From: Planococcus shixiaomingii
GTDB lineage: Bacteria; Bacillota; Bacilli; Bacillales_A; Planococcaceae
NCBI RefSeq assembly: GCF_030413615.1
Contig: NZ_CP129236.1
Span: 1,844,001 to 1,908,000, forward strand
Length of the DNA stretch: 64,000 nt
Reading direction: 5' to 3'
Below the pieces are notes generated by a model that saw nothing but the letters and a program-made list of their open reading frames with translations, had not been told where the DNA came from and did not search any database. Positions 60,655-64,000 of the stretch are shown here, in pieces. Position 1 is the first letter of the stretch. Each line of letters opens with the position of its first letter. Made by a program: the position numbers and the translations under genes.

Positions 60655-63600
60655 TCATTTCTGCTCTTCAAGCTTCAGCCAACTTTCTAAAAACTCCTGA
60701 TTGTCTCCTTCAACTTGTTCTTCAAAAAAGTCAGCAAACAACCGGCTGTCGACATATTGGAAACGGTATTGTTTCGCATATGCCGATAAAAAGGCGAATG
60801 CCTGATCCGATCCGCCGTTCGCTTCAAAATACTCCTGCAATAAAAGCGGGGCTTTTCCATAAACAGTGGAATAGTATTCACCGTCTTTAAATTCAATCAA
60901 TGACAAGTTAATAAAGGAAGTTGTTGAATTTGCCTGAGCCAGAGACTCGGAAAAACCGAACGGATTCGGATCTCCCTGTTCTGCCAAATACATGGAGGCA
61001 ACCCATTCCGTAATACTTTCATCTATCCAGGGCTCATGATAAGGATCATTAGCAACTAAATAATAGAACCATTGATGCGCGATTTCATGGACAAGTGTAT
61101 GTTCGAATTCTTCGGGATTGCTGTTTACTTCAACGATATTCGGATATTCCATCGCGCCACCATTGCCGATGATATCGAGTTCTTGAGTAGGATGATCGGC
61201 AATGTTTTCTTCAATAAAGCCAAAAGTTCTTTCAGCTGAAGCAATCATGTCCGCTGAGAAATCCGGTCCGTCGGCAGGCAAGTACACCCGCAGTGCCGTA
61301 TCGTTTACGCTCGATGTAGCTGTATGCCAATCTTCAGGAGCCAGAAAAGACAAGTAAAAATCTTTTATGTTCTCACCTTTTAATATTCCGGAAGAAGTGG
61401 GAGAGATTTCTCCATCCACCGCAGAACTCGCTATCAGGAATTCACGTGGCAATTGATATGCTATTTCATAACTGCCATAAGACGTGTGATAGGATTCGCC
61501 TTTAATATCAAAGTCTTCAATTTTCCAGCCATTCTCATAATGCCCAAGCATCGGGTACCATTGAGCCAAATAAAAATTATCTTTGACTTGTGCGAGCCGG
61601 ATGCCGTTCTCCGGAAGCTTCAGCGTGTAATCGACTTTGACTTTCTTCATTTCGCCAGGTTTCATTTGTGCATCTAACTTCAAAAGCAGCCGATTGCCAT
61701 CCAACTCGAAAGGAACGTTCTGGCCATCCGACGTGATGTTTGAAATAGACGTCTCAGCGCCGTCTTCCATAAATTCCGGTTTATTTTCGTCGGTCAAGGC
61801 ATTCGGGATAAAATAAAATCCGATGTCCTTCCAGGAGTCCTGTGACTCATTTTTCACTTCTATTTCCGCGCTTATCTGAAAGATGTCCTGCTCGTTCAAA
61901 GCAAGGTCGATTTTGTATGTTGCACTTGCTCCTGGTGATATGCTGCTGGCAGATTCCGCCTCAGACAGCGGAATTTCAACCACAACAGGACTTGGATAAA
62001 ATTCGCCGCTCGCCACAAAGACAACACGGTCGAGTTTTTTCGGAACTTCATAGGTCAGCACGGCAGTCATTTTATTGGGCAGCATAAATTTATAGTTGTG
62101 CAACCATCTTTCTTTTCCTTCCGTTACTTCCATATTTATAACAGAATATTCCATTCCGTTATCATCCATCAGTTTAAATCCATGCGGTTTATAAGTAGTA
62201 GATCCTCCATCTGTATCCTCTGATCGATCAAGCGTTACCGGGAAGGAAATCAAGCGGTTTTGTTCGTTGGTCACTTGGATTTTAGAAGGTGCCTCCATCA
62301 GGTCGCCTAATCTGAAATCTTCCGCCGTGTTAGTCCCATCTCCTAGCGTATAAGACCGGTAGGCCGTTTGCTGAAGTTTTTTGATTTCACCGTCTGACGG
62401 TTCCTGAATGTCTTCCGTTGTTTCACTTGCTTTCGGCTCAACCATTTCAGGTGCATCTGCCATTAAATGCCCTTCGGTGCCGGTTGTGGCCGTTTGGGGT
62501 ACGTTGCCGCTCGGCTCATTAGTGATTTCTGGCAATGTGTATAGAAACAGCGAGAAAATGCCGACAATCAAAGTGGCGCCTGCAGTGCCCAGTACCCACT
62601 TGAACTGATTCTCCAATTTCTTCGAGTTATGCAGCGTGCCGTTGATCGCCTGGTAGGGCAGGATGCGCGCCGCTTTCTCTGCTGGCAGTAAAGCTCCGAG
62701 GATCCCGGTAATAACTGGGATCAATAACGTAAGCGACAGGAATCCGAATTCTTCTGTCGGCAGCTGGCCATACATGGAGTAGATGATTACCAGTGAAATG
62801 ATCATTCCAATGACGCCTGCCACCAAACCAATCAGGATGCCTTCCCATAAAACGAGAGAGCGAATGCCATTGTTTTGCCAGCCCGTCGCTTTTAATACCG
62901 CAATTTGGGCTTGTCGTTCGGAAACATTCTGCCACATGATTTCGGTCGTGGTTAATACGGCAATCAATAAAGCAACGCCCATCGCAACATAATGCATTGT
63001 TCCGACTTCCAATGCGACAAATTCTCCAAGCCACGTTGCGTAGAGAACACCTTTCAGGCGGAACGTCACGAACAGGAAGAAGATGAAAAGGCTGGTCGGA
63101 ACCGCAATGGCCAGAATGGACAGTACGCTTCGCTGCCATTGGGAAAATAGATTATTAAGGCTCATACCGATCACGGATGCCGACCGCACAATCCGTTTCG
63201 CACGGTGCGAGACTTCTCCAGCACGCATAGATTCATAAGATTTTATTCGCCGTATTAAAGCGATTGGAATGAGTGAGCCAAGCCAATAAATGGCGAGCCC
63301 GCATACGCCGATTAAAAATACGCGGAACGCGGAAGTGTCGACACTGCCGGACATGAAAAATGCACCGAGGATAAGCCAGCTGATCAAAGCCACAAGGGTG
63401 CCGAGGATGGTGGCTTCCAAAAACAGCAGTTTTGACAACTGGGCAGGGCGCCATCCTAATGCCAATAAAACAGCAAATTCTTTTTTACGGGCAAAAAGCA
63501 TGATGATGCTGGAAGCAAAGACATAAACAATAGCAACCAGAATTACACTAGCAATCACACCGCTCAAGCCGATTTTCGCTTCTTTAAAAATAGAAATAGA

Positions 63601-64000
63601 TGAACCAATTTTAATCCATGGCTGCTGGACCCAACCGAGCCCTTCTTCGTCTCCTAGGCCAGGAAGGTGGGTGAGGGCCAGCTGGGGGGAAGAGCCAAGC
63701 GTGATATCGGTGATAAGGCCAGTTTGCTGCTCGATTTCAGCAGCAACTTCCTTCAATACTTTTTCGCTCTCCTCATCCATCATCTCGACACCTTTTACGT
63801 TTACACGAATTGCCGAAATAGGAGTATCTCCTAAAATTTGAGCCGCTGCTTCAAGGGTCGTTAAAACCAGTGGAGGCTTTGTTAAAAAGCCATAAGCATC
63901 GTTGGTCGGCTTCATGTCAGCGGGAGGGTTGATCGGATTGTTTTCCGAATCCATCACCCATTGCGCTTTGGCAGGAAAATAAGTCTCCATCGGCAATTCC
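60655..64000 (-). CDS. FtsX-type permease fused to M1 metallopeptidase domain, N-terminus beyond window
   Basis: The visible 1,114 codons have no stop and continue past the window edge. Residues ~1-110 (of the visible part) are an outer MacB/FtsX-type domain. Residues ~120-500 are a permease core with about seven helices and two FtsX-type cytosolic loops (FARKKEFAVLLALGWRPAQL and ERQAQIAVLKATGWQNNGIR). After a Thr/Glu-rich linker, the outer part ends in an M1 peptidase domain with GGAMEYPNIVEV and HEIAHQW-x16-E, a complete HExxH-x18-E zinc site. Any ATPase partner must lie outside the window. Confidence 0.85.
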   Translation of the reverse strand, partial: ELPMETYFPAKAQWVMDSENNPINPPADMKPTNDAYGFLTKPPLVLTTLEAAAQILGDTPISAIRVNVKGVEMMDEESEKVLKEVAAEIEQQTGLITDITLGSSPQLALTHLPGLGDEEGLGWVQQPWIKIGSSISIFKEAKIGLSGVIASVILVAIVYVFASSIIMLFARKKEFAVLLALGWRPAQLSKLLFLEATILGTLVALISWLILGAFFMSGSVDTSAFRVFLIGVCGLAIYWLGSLIPIALIRRIKSYESMRAGEVSHRAKRIVRSASVIGMSLNNLFSQWQRSVLSILAIAVPTSLFIFFLFVTFRLKGVLYATWLGEFVALEVGTMHYVAMGVALLIAVLTTTEIMWQNVSERQAQIAVLKATGWQNNGIRSLVLWEGILIGLVAGVIGMIISLVIIYSMYGQLPTEEFGFLSLTLLIPVITGILGALLPAEKAARILPYQAINGTLHNSKKLENQFKWVLGTAGATLIVGIFSLFLYTLPEITNEPSGNVPQTATTGTEGHLMADAPEMVEPKASETTEDIQEPSDGEIKKLQQTAYRSYTLGDGTNTAEDFRLGDLMEAPSKIQVTNEQNRLISFPVTLDRSEDTDGGSTTYKPHGFKLMDDNGMEYSVINMEVTEGKERWLHNYKFMLPNKMTAVLTYEVPKKLDRVVFVASGEFYPSPVVVEIPLSEAESASSISPGASATYKIDLALNEQDIFQISAEIEVKNESQDSWKDIGFYFIPNALTDENKPEFMEDGAETSISNITSDGQNVPFELDGNRLLLKLDAQMKPGEMKKVKVDYTLKLPENGIRLAQVKDNFYLAQWYPMLGHYENGWKIEDFDIKGESYHTSYGSYEIAYQLPREFLIASSAVDGEISPTSSGILKGENIKDFYLSFLAPEDWHTATSSVNDTALRVYLPADGPDFSADMIASAERTFGFIEENIADHPTQELDIIGNGGAMEYPNIVEVNSNPEEFEHTLVHEIAHQWFYYLVANDPYHEPWIDESITEWVASMYLAEQGDPNPFGFSESLAQANSTTSFINLSLIEFKDGEYYSTVYGKAPLLLQEYFEANGGSDQAFAFLSAYAKQYRFQYVDSRLFADFFEEQVEGDNQEFLESWLKLEEQK

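Noticed and set aside
1..64000. tRNA, rRNA, prophage or plasmid backbone genes
   Set aside because: None could be recognised on either strand; the only mobile trace is the IS3 relic.

Overview
The window looks like an accessory-rich stretch of a low-to-mid GC Bacillales chromosome, most likely a Planococcaceae member (Planococcus or Sporosarcina-like). The pointers are Gram-positive AGGAGG-type ribosome binding sites, a sigma-B-type promoter before a YflT/DUF2382 stress protein, a yndG-yndH-yndJ operon as in Bacillus subtilis, a CotF-like small coat protein, a T-box leader before a class I lysyl-tRNA synthetase, and two ECF sigma/anti-sigma pairs. The genus is inferred from protein style; no 16S rRNA or other marker gene is present. 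I saw no rRNA, tRNA, CRISPR array, prophage or intact insertion sequence.

Layout. 0-7 kb: a membrane-protein gene broken by a stop, an ECF sigma/anti-sigma pair (minus), a zinc alcohol dehydrogenase, a small HTH protein and a second ECF sigma/anti-sigma pair (plus). 7-17 kb: small single genes (DUF4362 lipoprotein, SnoaL-like protein, cysteine hydrolase, DUF2268 protease, UPF0715-like membrane protein, glycolipid-binding protein, a signal-peptidase-like lipoprotein without its catalytic dyad, a P-loop kinase) mixed with relics of a DinB gene and an IS3-family transposase. 17-25 kb: ankyrin protein, aldo/keto reductase, TauE/SafE exporter, KptA, general stress protein, SUKH protein. 25-29 kb: Rrf2 regulator, methyltransferase, FAD/CxxC oxidoreductase and a broken EmrB/QacA-type exporter. 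29.5-31.4 kb: TetR regulator and MFS exporter sharing the same operator. 31-36 kb: small single genes and a tandem GNAT. 36.7-38.6 kb: T-box leader plus class I LysRS interrupted by one in-frame TGA. 39-49 kb: cupins, methyltransferase, a broken DUF5063 gene, VOC protein, small membrane proteins and an ABC permease pair lacking its ATPase. 49-51 kb: an ABC-2 exporter. 52-55 kb: yndGHJ. 55-60 kb: lipoprotein, GNAT, ASCH, methyltransferase, DinB plus DUF2268 pair. 60.6-64 kb: C-terminal part of a very large FtsX-type permease fused to an M1 peptidase domain; its N-terminus lies beyond the window.

Most genes are monocistronic with their own ribosome site and hairpin terminator. The clear co-transcribed sets are the two sigma/anti-sigma pairs, the Rrf2 module, the permease pair, the ABC-2 pair, yndGHJ and DinB/DUF2268. 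Several genes are decayed, as expected of a region that gains and loses single genes. Running through the intergenic spaces is a dispersed element made of a terminator-like hairpin, a T-rich spacer and a core near TGTACTTTTACGAACGGTTT. At least nine copies were found, all in the same orientation. I do not recognise this element, and with the T-box/TGA LysRS it is the most notable feature here.
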